DNA from: Bryobacteraceae bacterium
GTDB lineage: Bacteria; Acidobacteriota; Terriglobia; Bryobacterales; Bryobacteraceae
Assembly: GCA_041394945.1 (NCBI GenBank)
Contig: JAWKHH010000002.1
Span: 256,501 to 320,500 of the forward strand
Direction of reading: 5' to 3'
Length of the DNA stretch: 64,000 bases
Positions 24,898 through 34,065 of the stretch are shown one piece after another. The notes beneath the pieces were generated by a model. It was not told the DNA's origin and ran no database searches. It worked only from the letters and a program-made list of their open reading frames with translations. How positions within the stretch are numbered: position 1 is the first letter of the stretch; every line of letters starts with the position of its first letter. A program made the position numbers and the translations under genes.

Positions 24898-24913
24898 AAT
24901 CCACTAGTGGATT
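24898..24913. promoter_or_regulatory. Perfect 16-bp palindrome, candidate operator
   Basis: AATCCACTAGTGGATT is fully self-complementary and lies in the divergent region between the selenoprotein operon and the CBM9/beta-helix gene. It sits just upstream of the candidate minus-strand -35 and overlaps the expected -35 position of a plus-strand TATGAT box (24926-24931). A site for a dimeric regulator is likely, but the regulator is unknown. Confidence 0.5.
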
Positions 24914-24937
24914 GGCCGCGGCGGCTATGATGACAGC

Positions 24938-27532
24938 ATGTTTCGCTGCGTGATCCTGCTGGCCGGCCTGACTTCTGCCGCCATGGCTCAGACACTACCG
25001 CGGTATGAGATCTACCGCGCGGCCGGGCGAATCTCGATCGACGGCAAGCTCGACGAGCCGGCATGGCGGCAGGCGCCCGCCGCCGGGGACTTCCACTTCA
25101 ACTGGTGGAAGGAGGGGGAGAAAGAGCAGACGATCGCGAAGATGCTCTGGGACGATGAGAACCTGTACGTGAGCTACGACTGCCGCGACAAGCACATCGC
25201 CGCGGAGGTGGTGGAGCGGCACGGCCCGGTTTCGCTCGACGACGCGGTGGAGATCTTTATCAGCCCGAATCCGGGAAAGGTTCGCAACTACTACGGCTTC
25301 GAAATGAACGCCATCGGCACGTCGTTGAACTTCATCCGGGCGGATTGGCGGAAAGACGGCTTCCAGTGGGAACCCGAAGGAGTGCGGCTCCGCACCACGT
25401 TCCAGGGCGTGCGAATCAAGCAGGATTCGCCGGACGACACGCACTGGATTCTCGAGTTGGCGATCCCGCTCGCCAACTTCGCGAAGGACGCCGCTCATAC
25501 GCCTCCGGCCGAAGGAGACGAGTGGCGTCTGAACCTGAACCGGGCCGGCGGAAAGACGAACGCGCAGTTCAGCACGTGGTCGCCGGTGGGAACCGACCGC
25601 CCGAACTTTCATCAGCCCGACTCGTTCGGCTTTGTGCGTTTTGTCAATCGGCCTCCGGTGAAGATGGAATCCTACGACGCCGTCAATCCAGGCAAGGTGG
25701 TGATCGAGCGGCCGACTCTGATCTGCCTGGGCTTCGAGTGGCCCGTTTCGGGCGACGACAACCGGAACTCGTCTGTGGAGCTGAGCTACCGGAAGGCGGG
25801 AGACGCCGATTGGAAGCGAGGAATGCCGCTCCTGCGCATGGGCGGGGAGCAGGTGCTGCGGCCGGATCTCGGCGTCGACTACACGGTCCCTGAGATGTTC
25901 GCAGGCAGCATTCTCGATCTGCAGCCGGATACCGAGTACGAGGTGCGGCTGCGCATGCAGGATCCGGACGGCGTAGGGGGCGATGCGGTACAGACGGTGA
26001 AGGCGCGCACTCGCGGCGAACCACGCGCGGCGCGAAACGGCCGGGTGTTGCACGTCTATCCCCCCGGATGGACGGGACCGAAAGAAGAGCCCTCATTCAC
26101 GGGACTGAAGAAGGCGTATTTCGGTTCCGGCAACGGAGATTGGTCCGTGTTGAGTGAGCGGCGCGTACGGTCCGGCGACATCATCGTGGTGCACGCCGGT
26201 TTGTACAAGGGCGACCGGATGCGCTACTCCGAACCGACCGGCCTCGATTTCGACGGCACGTATCATCTGACGGCGAAGGGCACGCCGCGGCGGCCGATCG
26301 TGATTCGCGCCGCGGGCGACGGAGAAGTGATCTTCGATGGCGACGGCGCGCACACGCTGTTCGACGTGATGGCCGCGGATTATCACATCTTCGAGGGCTT
26401 GACGATCCGCAACGCCGACATCGCGTTTCAGGCGGGTATCAAGGACGTGGCCGGGTCAAAGGGCCTCACCGTGCGACGCTGCCGGATTGAAGAAGTGGGT
26501 ATCGCCGTCAACGCGCAGTTCGCGGGTTCGCACGATTTCCTGATCACGGACAACGTGATGCTCGGGCGCGACGACCACTACCGGCTGCTCGGATGGTATA
26601 ACCCCGGCATCTACGGCGGGAACCTGCTGAAGAGCTATCACGCCGTGAAGGTCTACGGTGGCGGACACGTGGTGAGTCACAACTACATCGCCTACTTTCA
26701 CGACGGGATCTCGGTGTGCACGCACGGCACGCCGGACCGTGAGGAAGACCACCGCGCCTCCTCGATCGATTTCTACAACAACGATATCCATTTGATGGCG
26801 GACGATTTCATCGAAGCCGATGGCGGCGTGCACAATATCCGCGTGATGCGGAACCGCGGTGTGAATGCGGGCCAGTGCGGATTGAGCGCGCAGCCGGTCT
26901 ACGGCGGCCCAGCCTACTATATCCGCAACGTGCTCTATCACGTGCCGACGGGTTGCGGGTTGAAGTTCAATGTGAAGCCCACGGGCATGGTGCTGTATCA
27001 CAACACGATGATCACGGAAGCGCTGCCCGGCGACATTTTCTCAAACACACACACCCGGAACAATTTGTTTCTCGGCACCGACGCTCCGAATCGCGCGTTG
27101 TTTCTGTTTTCGAACGCGACGTCATACTCCACCTTCGACTACAACGGCTACCGGCCAGGTCCGAAATCGACGGAGCCGTATCGCTGGGTGGCGCCTAAGG
27201 CCGGCGTCCAGCGCGACTACGGTTTGAGCCGCTCTGGCGCCCGCGGCTTCGCCTCTCTGGCCGATCTTCGGGCGGCCACGGGGCAGGAGTCGCATGGCCT
27301 GGAACTCGACTACGACGCGTTTGAGAACCTGCGGCCTCCGGACGCATCCAAGCCGCACGCGATCTACCGGGCTGAGGATCTCGACTTCCGGCTTGCGCCC
27401 GGCGGCAAGGCCGTGGACGGGGGTGTCCGGATCCCGAACGTGAACGATGGTTTCTCGGGAAAAGCGCCGGATCTGGGCGCCTATGAGGCCGGGCAGGAAA
27501 CGCCATCGTACGGCCCTCGGCCGCAGCCCTGA
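24938..27532 (+). CDS. Exported CBM9-like + right-handed beta-helix protein
   Basis: 864 residues. A signal peptide (FRCVILLAGLTSAAMAQ) is followed by a CBM9/DOMON-like sugar-binding domain (about 20-220: ISIDGKLDEPAWRQAP..LYVSYDCRDKHI..DAVEIFISP), a central beta-sandwich region (about 235-350) and a C-terminal parallel beta-helix (about 370-790) with many Asn/Gly turn positions (GTPRRPIVIRAAGDGEVIFDGDG, YHIFEGLTIRNADI, HDFLITDNVMLGRDDHY, SHNYIAYFHDGI). This suggests a polysaccharide lyase or hydrolase-like surface protein, but no catalytic motif is clear. A TATGAT box lies seven bases before the ATG, so the mRNA may be leaderless. It is divergent from the selenoprotein operon. Confidence 0.82.
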   Translation: MFRCVILLAGLTSAAMAQTLPRYEIYRAAGRISIDGKLDEPAWRQAPAAGDFHFNWWKEGEKEQTIAKMLWDDENLYVSYDCRDKHIAAEVVERHGPVSLDDAVEIFISPNPGKVRNYYGFEMNAIGTSLNFIRADWRKDGFQWEPEGVRLRTTFQGVRIKQDSPDDTHWILELAIPLANFAKDAAHTPPAEGDEWRLNLNRAGGKTNAQFSTWSPVGTDRPNFHQPDSFGFVRFVNRPPVKMESYDAVNPGKVVIERPTLICLGFEWPVSGDDNRNSSVELSYRKAGDADWKRGMPLLRMGGEQVLRPDLGVDYTVPEMFAGSILDLQPDTEYEVRLRMQDPDGVGGDAVQTVKARTRGEPRAARNGRVLHVYPPGWTGPKEEPSFTGLKKAYFGSGNGDWSVLSERRVRSGDIIVVHAGLYKGDRMRYSEPTGLDFDGTYHLTAKGTPRRPIVIRAAGDGEVIFDGDGAHTLFDVMAADYHIFEGLTIRNADIAFQAGIKDVAGSKGLTVRRCRIEEVGIAVNAQFAGSHDFLITDNVMLGRDDHYRLLGWYNPGIYGGNLLKSYHAVKVYGGGHVVSHNYIAYFHDGISVCTHGTPDREEDHRASSIDFYNNDIHLMADDFIEADGGVHNIRVMRNRGVNAGQCGLSAQPVYGGPAYYIRNVLYHVPTGCGLKFNVKPTGMVLYHNTMITEALPGDIFSNTHTRNNLFLGTDAPNRALFLFSNATSYSTFDYNGYRPGPKSTEPYRWVAPKAGVQRDYGLSRSGARGFASLADLRAATGQESHGLELDYDAFENLRPPDASKPHAIYRAEDLDFRLAPGGKAVDGGVRIPNVNDGFSGKAPDLGAYEAGQETPSYGPRPQP

Positions 27533-27599
27533 AGCTCTCCGTGGAGGCGCTAGAATGGTGTCTCCGGCGGGCGGCGGCGCTCGCCACTCTCACCCATTC

Positions 27600-29873
27600 A
27601 TGAACTCTCCCCTCTCACCGGAAACACTGCTCTATATCTGCGCCGAGTTGAAGGTCACCATGCAGCAACTGGTGGCCACCATCGGTCTTCTGGACGAAGG
27701 CGGCACGGTGCCGTTCATCGCCCGCTATCGAAAGGAGGCCACCGGCAACCTGGACGAAGTGCAGGTTCGCGACATCGAAACGAAGCTCGCCTACTTCCGC
27801 GAACTCGAAGAGCGGCGCGCCAGCATTCTCGCTTCGATCGAGGAGCAAGGCAAGCTCACGCCGGAACTGAAAGCGCGCATTGAGGCCACGATGCAGCGTG
27901 CTGAACTCGAGGATCTGTACCTTCCCTATAAGCCGAAGCGGCGCACCAAGGCCACCATCTCTCGCGAGCGCGGTCTGGAGCCGCTCGCTCTATATATGTG
28001 GAATCAGGCCGCCGGCGAACAGCCGCTCGAAGCCTACGCCGCCACGTTCGTCGATCCGGAGAAAGAAGTCCCCACCGTCGACGGCGCGCTGGAAGGCGCG
28101 CGCCATATCGTCGCCGAATGGATCAGCGAAAACGCGGATTTTCGCAAAGCCCTTCGCGCAATGATGATGGCGGAAGGAATCGTCGTCAGCCGCAAGGCGC
28201 TCGACGCTCAGGATCCGGAGGAGAAGTTCAAGCTGTACTACGATTCCCGCGAGCCGGCCAAAACCATCCCGTCCCACCGGATGCTCGCCATCCGGCGCGG
28301 CGAGGCGTCGAACATTCTCTACTTCTCCATCGAACTCGAACCGGAATCGGCGCTGAACCACCTGCGCAGCGCCATCCATCGCGAGCAAGGCGATTGGACG
28401 CCTCAATTGAGCCTCGCCATTGATGACGCCTGGAAACGTCTGCTGAATACGTCGATCCAGACCGAAGTGCGGCTGGAATTGAAACAGCGCTCGGACGCCG
28501 AAGCGATCAAGGTTTTCCGCGACAACCTGGAGAATCTGCTGCTCGCCGCGCCCGCGGGACAGCTAAACGTGCTCGCCGTCGATCCCGGTTTGCGCACCGG
28601 CTGCAAGCTCGCCGTCATTGATGAGACCGGCAAGTTCCTCGAGCACGCCGTCATGTACCCGCATGAGCCGCGGAATGACGCCGCCGGCTCCGCGCGAATC
28701 GTCAAGGATCTCGTCGCGCGCCACAACGTGAAGGCCATCGCGATCGGCAACGGTACCGCCTCACGCGAAACCGACGCCTTCGTTCGTGGCGTGCTCCGGG
28801 ACGGTGGCATCGCCGGTGTGTTCCCGGTCGTCGTCAGCGAGGCCGGCGCTTCCGTGTATTCGGCTTCCGACATCGCGCGCAAGGAGTTCCCCGAGCTCGA
28901 CCTCACCGTCCGTGGCGCGATCTCCATCGGGCGGCGCCTCCAGGACCCGCTCGCCGAACTCGTCAAGATCGATCCGAAGTCGATCGGCGTCGGCCAGTAT
29001 CAGCACGATGTCGACCAGCGCCAACTCGGCCAGTCCCTCGAGGCGACCGTGGAAAGCTGCGTGAATCGCGTCGGCGTCGATCTCAACACCGCGTCGTGGG
29101 CGCTGCTCCGCTATGTGGCCGGCATCACCGAGCGAACCGCGCAGAAGATCGTCGAGTTCCGGAACGAGAATGGCCGGTTCCGCTCGCGTGTGCAGTTGAT
29201 GGCCGTACCCGGAGTCGGCCCGAAGACCTTCGAGCAGGCAGCGGGCTTCCTGCGCATCCGCGGCGGTGACAACCCGCTCGACATGACGGCCGTGCATCCG
29301 GAATCCTACCTGGCCGTGGAGCAGATGTCGACGGCGGCGGGAGTGGAGGTGAACGAACTGATCGCACGGCCGGAATTGGTGGAGCAGTTCGCCTCGCAAG
29401 GCGCGCAGGCGGCGTTGGTGGGCGTCTTTACCTGGCGCGATATTGTCGAAGAACTGAAGAAGCCTGGACGCGATCCGCGCAGCCAGTTCGTAGCGCCGAA
29501 CTTCCGCGAGGAACTGAGGGAACTCTCGGACTTGCAGCCGGGCATGACGCTCGAAGGCGTGGTGACCAACGTGACGCGCTTCGGCGCTTTCGTCGACGTC
29601 GGCGTGCATCAGGACGGCCTCGTCCACATCAGCGAACTTTCGAACCGCTATGTGCAGGACCCGGCCGAGGTCGTCAAGGTTGGGCAGATCGTCAAGGTAC
29701 AGGTGCTTTCGGTGGATGTGAAAGCCAAGAGAATCGCGCTATCGATGAAGGCGCTGATGGGTCCCGCGCCGCACGCCGGCCGGGGTCCGGGCGGGCCCCG
29801 GCGCGAAGCAAAGCCGCAGCCGACGATGGAAGACAAGCTCGGGCAATTGGCGTCCCGCTGGCGGACGCGCTAG
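27600..29873 (+). CDS. tex: Tex family RNA-binding transcription accessory protein
   Basis: 757 residues. ATG 27600 (MNSPLSPETLLYICAELKV) matches the family N-terminus; the frame extends upstream into the previous gene but is not used. Domains in order: Tex N-terminal helical domain (VPFIARYRKEATGNLDEVQVRDIE), YqgF/RuvC-like domain (LNVLAVDPGLRTGCKLAVID, AIAIGNGTASRETDAFV), helix-hairpin-helix pair (VGVDLNTASWALLRYVAGIT, LMAVPGVGPKTFEQAAGFLRI) and a C-terminal S1 RNA-binding domain (GMTLEGVVTNVTRFGAFVDVGVHQDGLVHISEL). It is a cytoplasmic nucleic-acid-binding factor acting on transcription or RNA stability. Convergent with the cytochrome gene that follows. Confidence 0.96.
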   Translation: MNSPLSPETLLYICAELKVTMQQLVATIGLLDEGGTVPFIARYRKEATGNLDEVQVRDIETKLAYFRELEERRASILASIEEQGKLTPELKARIEATMQRAELEDLYLPYKPKRRTKATISRERGLEPLALYMWNQAAGEQPLEAYAATFVDPEKEVPTVDGALEGARHIVAEWISENADFRKALRAMMMAEGIVVSRKALDAQDPEEKFKLYYDSREPAKTIPSHRMLAIRRGEASNILYFSIELEPESALNHLRSAIHREQGDWTPQLSLAIDDAWKRLLNTSIQTEVRLELKQRSDAEAIKVFRDNLENLLLAAPAGQLNVLAVDPGLRTGCKLAVIDETGKFLEHAVMYPHEPRNDAAGSARIVKDLVARHNVKAIAIGNGTASRETDAFVRGVLRDGGIAGVFPVVVSEAGASVYSASDIARKEFPELDLTVRGAISIGRRLQDPLAELVKIDPKSIGVGQYQHDVDQRQLGQSLEATVESCVNRVGVDLNTASWALLRYVAGITERTAQKIVEFRNENGRFRSRVQLMAVPGVGPKTFEQAAGFLRIRGGDNPLDMTAVHPESYLAVEQMSTAAGVEVNELIARPELVEQFASQGAQAALVGVFTWRDIVEELKKPGRDPRSQFVAPNFREELRELSDLQPGMTLEGVVTNVTRFGAFVDVGVHQDGLVHISELSNRYVQDPAEVVKVGQIVKVQVLSVDVKAKRIALSMKALMGPAPHAGRGPGGPRREAKPQPTMEDKLGQLASRWRTR

Positions 29874-29991
29874 GCCGGGTAGCTACAGGCGAAGGCTGGA
29901 GAGCCTCACCGGCGCCAGTGGCACGACCACCGCGAGCACGGGCAGATCGAGCGGCCAGTACTTGGAGTTCGCGTCTCGACCCGCGCCGGCT

Positions 29992-31446
29992 TCAGAGCGT
30001 CCTCAGAAACGCGATCAGATCGGCGCGCGCCTCCCGCTCGAGCCTGAGTCCGTATTCGTGACCGCGAACGGGACCGGGTCCGCCGGCATCCTTGAAGCCC
30101 GTGGGAACGTAGCCCTCCCGGAGCCGAGCCGGATCGAACCAATCTTCGAGCGTCGCCGCGCGCCCGTTGTGCTCGAACGGTCCGCGATACCAAACGCCTT
30201 TGATCGAAGGGACCTTGTAGAATCCGGTGCCTTTCTTGCTTTGCAGCGCGTAGCGAGGGTCGGTGCCAACGCCCTTCGCCATCACGTCGAACCGGCGCGC
30301 CTGCCCGCCGGGAACGAACCCCTCCACCGGCGCCAGCTTGTTGTTCGTGTAGAGCGGAGCCGGATGGCATCGCGCGCAGCGCTCGCGTTCGAACACCTTC
30401 TTTCCGCGAGCCGCGCGTTCATCGAAACGATTCGGATTCGGCGGCGGCTCGAGCGAGTACAAATACTGCGCCAGCGCATAGAGCTGGGCATCGCTGAACC
30501 GCGACGCGTTCTTCGGAAGCGTGTCCGGCGCCGGGCCTCCGTAGCGCGCCAACCCCATCAGATCCTGCACGAGAGCCGTGTAGCGCATCAGATCGCCGAT
30601 GGTGCGCTGCCGGACGAGCCCGGTGTGATCGAGATACCGCCGCTCTCCGACGCCGATCAAGTCGGGAACCTGGGGCGGCACGAACATGCTGGTGTGCGCT
30701 CGCGCGTTTACGCCCGGCGGGATCGCCTCACCGGCGGCCAGCAGTTCGGCGAGCGTCATGGTCCGTGCGCGGCGATTCGGATCCGGGTCGAGCCAAGGCA
30801 TCTCGAACTGCCGGGCGAACCGGCGCGCCTGCTCCACCACCTTCGCCTCGCCCATCGCCGCGGCCGCGCGCCGGAGCATCCATGCGCCCTGCCGGTCGCC
30901 GGGATTGTTCCCCTGCGCCCCGGCGATCACGGCGCCATCGGCCATCACGCGCGTGTGGCAGGTGGCGCAGCCCATCGATCCCAGCTCCACCACGCCCTTC
31001 TTCCTCACTACCCACCGCGCGAACGGCATTATGCCGTCGGAGCCCACCGGCGTGCCGGTCTTCTCATAGAACTCGCGATTGCGGACGTCGTCCGGACCGA
31101 AGAACACCGGTCCGAACGATGCCGCGGCCTGGAACACCGTTTCGCCGGCCCGGATCCAATCGGCCTTGGTCTTCAGATCCGCCGCTGCAAACGCCACTTG
31201 CGGCTCCTGCGCCTGGAGCCATTCCCGATATCCTGTCGGTTCGCGATCCGGATGGTAGACAGGGTAGCTCTTATAGATCACTCGCTCCGGCATTGAATAG
31301 TAGAGCTGCTCGGAGATGTGCACGGGGGAGTAGCGGGGATCGGCAAGCGGCACCTCGAGTTCCGCGACTGCCTTTGGATCCCACGTCTTCGGGACATCCG
31401 CGCTCCACGCCAAGCTCGCGGCAAGCGCCGCAATGATTCGTTTCAC
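29992..31446 (-). CDS. Di-heme c-type cytochrome, peroxidase/MauG-like
   Basis: 484 residues with a short signal peptide (KRIIAALAASLAWSADV). Two haem-attachment motifs are present: CATCH in ELGSMGCATCHTRVM (middle of the protein) and CARCH in FERERCARCHPAPLY (C-terminal third), with Met-rich and PxxxGVWYRGPFEHNG segments resembling the di-haem cytochrome c peroxidase family (KVPSIKGVWYRGPFEHNGRAATLEDWF). It is expected in the periplasm as an electron-transfer or oxidoreductase protein. The first haem site lies much further from the N-terminus than in classical CcpA, so the substrate may differ. Divergent from the DUF1080 gene, with 34 bases between start codons. Confidence 0.85.
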   Translation of the reverse strand: MKRIIAALAASLAWSADVPKTWDPKAVAELEVPLADPRYSPVHISEQLYYSMPERVIYKSYPVYHPDREPTGYREWLQAQEPQVAFAAADLKTKADWIRAGETVFQAAASFGPVFFGPDDVRNREFYEKTGTPVGSDGIMPFARWVVRKKGVVELGSMGCATCHTRVMADGAVIAGAQGNNPGDRQGAWMLRRAAAAMGEAKVVEQARRFARQFEMPWLDPDPNRRARTMTLAELLAAGEAIPPGVNARAHTSMFVPPQVPDLIGVGERRYLDHTGLVRQRTIGDLMRYTALVQDLMGLARYGGPAPDTLPKNASRFSDAQLYALAQYLYSLEPPPNPNRFDERAARGKKVFERERCARCHPAPLYTNNKLAPVEGFVPGGQARRFDVMAKGVGTDPRYALQSKKGTGFYKVPSIKGVWYRGPFEHNGRAATLEDWFDPARLREGYVPTGFKDAGGPGPVRGHEYGLRLEREARADLIAFLRTL

Positions 31447-31456
31447 ATCCTATTGT

Positions 31457-31462
31457 TATACT
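31457..31462 (+). promoter_or_regulatory. Candidate -10 box for the DUF1080 gene
   Basis: TATACT preceded by TG three positions upstream, 18 bases before ATG 31481, in the 34-base gap between divergent genes. No good -35 is visible. Confidence 0.35.
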
Positions 31463-31480
31463 GAAACCCTGAAAAATCGA

Positions 31481-32302
31481 ATGAAAACCGCGTCTGTTGT
31501 CTTCCTTGCCTTCGCCGTCTGCGCCGTCGTCCAAGCCCAGAAGGCGAACACACTCACCGACGCCGAAAAGTCGGACGGGTGGGTGCTCTTATTCGACGGC
31601 AGTACGTTCGACGGATGGGACGACCCCGGAAAGCGCCGCCCGCCCGCCGACTCCTGGACGATCGAAGACGGCGCCATCAAGTCTCGCGCGCACCCGAGGA
31701 TCCGCGAGGATCTCATGACCAAGGCCCTCTACGGCGATTTCGAACTGGTGTTCGATTGGAAGATCTCTCCGGGCGGGAACAGCGGGGTGAAATACCAGAT
31801 CCAGGACAAGATCCTGCTTGACCGTGGCAAGCTCAACACCAGCCTCAAGACGTTCGAAGAGCAACTCGGATGGGAGATCCTTCACCCCGTGGCGGACCGC
31901 GCGCACCTGAAGGGGCAAGGCGAGGAGTACGTCGTGGCCTTCGAGTATCAGGTCATCGACGACGCCGGCCACGCCGATGCCCGTCGCGGCGCGAAGTACC
32001 AGGCCGGCGCCCTTTACAGCATGGTTCCCCCGACCAGGCAGATGGCGAAGCCCGTGGGCCAGTACAACACCTCGCGCGTTGTGAAACGCGGCGCGCATGT
32101 CGAACATTGGCTGAACGGCGAGAAGGTGGTCGATACGATGCTGGACGCGCCAGAGATTATCGAGGGCGCGGACAAGCGTTGGAAGGGCGTGCCGCGAGTC
32201 CATGACGGCCTGACGAAGCGCCCCAAGGCCCGGACCCCGATCGGCCTGCAAAACCACGGTGACGTCGCCTGGTTTCGCAACATCAAGATCCGCCCGCGGT
32301 AG
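31481..32302 (+). CDS. DUF1080 (3-keto-disaccharide hydrolase-like) exported protein
   Basis: 273 residues. ATG 31481 begins a signal peptide (KTASVVFLAFAVCAVVQAQ); the frame runs upstream to 31433 but that would overlap the divergent cytochrome. The jelly-roll DUF1080 domain is clear: GWVLLFDGSTFDGWDDP, WTIEDGAIKS, TKALYGDFELVFDWKISPGGNSGVKYQ, HVEHWLNGEKVVDTML and IGLQNHGDVAWFRNIKIRPR at the end. The family includes concanavalin-like proteins that cleave 3-keto-glycosides in Bacteroidetes and is abundant in Acidobacteria. Five bases separate it from the next gene. Confidence 0.92.
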   Translation: MKTASVVFLAFAVCAVVQAQKANTLTDAEKSDGWVLLFDGSTFDGWDDPGKRRPPADSWTIEDGAIKSRAHPRIREDLMTKALYGDFELVFDWKISPGGNSGVKYQIQDKILLDRGKLNTSLKTFEEQLGWEILHPVADRAHLKGQGEEYVVAFEYQVIDDAGHADARRGAKYQAGALYSMVPPTRQMAKPVGQYNTSRVVKRGAHVEHWLNGEKVVDTMLDAPEIIEGADKRWKGVPRVHDGLTKRPKARTPIGLQNHGDVAWFRNIKIRPR

Positions 32303-32307
32303 TTCCG

Positions 32308-32976
32308 ATGCGGGTCGTGCTGTTCGGCGCTACCGGGATGGTCGGGCAGGGCGTGTTGCGGGAGTGTCTGCTTGATCCGGGAGTCGACTTCGTTGTGTCG
32401 ATCGGCCGTTCCCCGCTGGCCACGGTGGACCCCAAGCTCGCGCACATTGTTCACGCGCCGCTTACCGATTTCGACGCTCTCGAGCCGCGTCTTGCCGGTT
32501 TCGACGCGTGCTTCTTCTGTCTGGGCGTCGCCTCGGCCGGCATGTCCGAGGCCGAGTACTCTCGAGTTACCTACGATGTCACGCTGGCGGCGGCGCAAAC
32601 GCTGGCGCGACTCAATCCGGCGATGACCTTCGTCTTTGTTTCCGGCGCCGGTGCGGACAGCTCGGAGAAGGGCCGTCTGATGTGGGCGCGGGTGAAGGGG
32701 CGAGCCGAGAACGCGATCCTTCGGCTTCCGTTTCAGGCGGCTTACGCGTTCCGGCCCGGCATGATTCAGCCGCTGCACGGAATCGAATCGCGGACGCCCG
32801 CTTACCGCAGGCTCTACAAGATAGTCGGGCCGCTGTTTCCGCTGCTGAGGCGCCTGCTGCCGAACCAGATTCTGACTACGGAGCAGATCGGGCGGGCGAT
32901 GCTCGGGGTGGTCCGCGACGGCTACCCGCGGCGGGTTCTTGAGCGCCATGACATTCTCGCTGCGGCAGGCGGCTGA
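32308..32976 (+). CDS. NAD(P)-binding Rossmann (NmrA/epimerase-like) protein
   Basis: 222 residues, no signal peptide. The N-terminal RVVLFGATGMVGQGVLRECL is the GxxGxxG dinucleotide loop of the atypical SDR family, followed by DFVVSIGRSP, FFCLGVASAGMSEAEYSRVTYD and TFVFVSGAGADSSEKGRLMWARVKGRAENAI, which has the S...K spacing seen in atypical SDRs lacking the usual Tyr. Cytoplasmic; substrate unknown. It follows the DUF1080 gene by five bases and is probably co-transcribed. Confidence 0.82.
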   Translation: MRVVLFGATGMVGQGVLRECLLDPGVDFVVSIGRSPLATVDPKLAHIVHAPLTDFDALEPRLAGFDACFFCLGVASAGMSEAEYSRVTYDVTLAAAQTLARLNPAMTFVFVSGAGADSSEKGRLMWARVKGRAENAILRLPFQAAYAFRPGMIQPLHGIESRTPAYRRLYKIVGPLFPLLRRLLPNQILTTEQIGRAMLGVVRDGYPRRVLERHDILAAAGG

Positions 32977-33039
32977 ATCCGGGAGGATGCGGAAGGCATC
33001 TGAAGGGCAGAGTTCGTCTCGGGCTCGATCGGCTACCAT

Positions 33040-33696
33040 ATGATTTCGAGTGCTATCTTGAACCCGGCTCAAACCAACTCGATGCCGCTCGCGGCCGCTG
33101 ACGCCGACGCCGCGCTTGTGGGCCGGGCGCGCCTAGGCGAGGCGGCGGCGTTCGCACAGCTCGTCGAGAAGTACAACCGGAAGATCTTCCGCCTGGCCCG
33201 CCACATCACGCAGAATCAGGAAGACGCCGAGGACGTGCTGCAGGAGGCCTTTCTCAAGGCCTACACGCACCTGGACTCGTTCGAGGGCGCCGCTCGATTC
33301 TACACGTGGCTGGTCCGGATCGCGGTCAACGAGTCTCTGATGAAACTCCGCAAGCGGCGCAACACGCGGGAGGTTTCCCTCGACGAGCCGCACGACACGG
33401 GCGAAGACGCCGTCGTCCGCGAGATCGCCGTTTGGGACGGTACGCCCGAGCAGCGCTTTTCGCAAACGGAGCTTCGCGAACTGCTCGATTCCGCCATTGA
33501 CTCGCTGGCGCCGATTTATCGCACGGTGTTCCTGCTGAGGGATGTCGAGGAATTGTCCACCGAGGAGACCGCCGCCGCGCTGGAGCTCTCGATACCGGCC
33601 GTGAAGAGCCGTCTGCTGCGCGCGCGCCTGCAACTGCGTGAACGGCTCACCCGCCAATTCAAACGCAAGGGGGATGACTTCTTTGCTGTCGTGTAA
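33040..33696 (+). CDS. ECF (RpoE-type) RNA polymerase sigma factor
   Basis: 218 residues. Region 2 reads FAQLVEKYNRKIFRLARHITQNQEDAEDVLQEAFLKAYTHLDSF and region 4 DSLAPIYRTVFLLRDVEELSTEETAAALELSIPAVKSRLLRARLQLRERL. A linker rich in Asp/Glu (DEPHDTGEDAVVREIAVWDG) separates them. ATG 33040 gives the longest frame; ATG 33082 (MPLAAADADAAL) is a good alternative because TACCAT/TATGAT boxes lie right at 33034-33044. The stop overlaps the next gene, a zinc anti-sigma factor, by 23 bases. It probably responds to envelope or redox signals relayed by that partner. Confidence 0.93.
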   Translation: MISSAILNPAQTNSMPLAAADADAALVGRARLGEAAAFAQLVEKYNRKIFRLARHITQNQEDAEDVLQEAFLKAYTHLDSFEGAARFYTWLVRIAVNESLMKLRKRRNTREVSLDEPHDTGEDAVVREIAVWDGTPEQRFSQTELRELLDSAIDSLAPIYRTVFLLRDVEELSTEETAAALELSIPAVKSRLLRARLQLRERLTRQFKRKGDDFFAVV

Positions 33697-33961
33697 GGAC
33701 TTCCTCTCCTGGTTGAACGAGTACCTCGACGACACCGCCGATCCGGACATTTTCCGGCATCTGCAGGAGCACGTCACATCCTGCCCCAATTGCTGGGTGA
33801 TTTTCGACACCACGAAGAAAACGATCGAGGTCTACAAGGGCATGGATCCGCAGCCGCTTCCGGATGCCCTGCATGACCGGCTGATGGCGGCGGTGAAGAA
33901 ACGGTGTGATTCCGGTCCGCCCTGTTCGAAGCGCCCGCCTTTCACCGATCCGGCTCAGTAA
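33674..33961 (+). CDS. Small zinc-binding anti-sigma factor
   Basis: 95 residues from ATG 33674, overlapping the sigma gene by 23 bases. The zf-HC2 pattern is visible: Cys in LLSCKDFLSWLNEYLDD, then HVTSCPNCW (His-x3-Cys-x2-Cys). There is no membrane helix, so it is a soluble RsrA/ChrR-like anti-sigma, which often loses zinc on oxidation. Two further Cys at the C-terminus (KRCDSGPPCSKR) could take part in redox sensing. The chemical trigger is inferred from the fold only. Confidence 0.85.
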   Translation: MTSLLSCKDFLSWLNEYLDDTADPDIFRHLQEHVTSCPNCWVIFDTTKKTIEVYKGMDPQPLPDALHDRLMAAVKKRCDSGPPCSKRPPFTDPAQ

Positions 33962-34065
33962 CTCCCCTCCCTTCTCACACTTCCCCCCCTCCCGCCGATA
34001 AGGTTCAGGAACCGGCCGCGGCGACGCCATACAGACCGCGTTTGGTCCCGGGAGAGGGAGATTCA
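33962..34065. other. Intergenic region with a pyrimidine tract
   Basis: About 35 bases right after the anti-sigma stop are nearly all C and T on the plus strand (33962-33996), followed by an ordinary leader with GGAGAGGG (34051-34058) before the GTG of the receiver gene. I see no hairpin or gene in it. Confidence 0.4.

Noticed and set aside
29874..29991. Possible gene remnant between tex and the cytochrome (minus frame reading NSKYWPLDLPVLAVVVPLAP)
   Set aside because: Protein-like over about 30 codons but with no start codon and stops in frame just upstream; too short to support even as a pseudogene.
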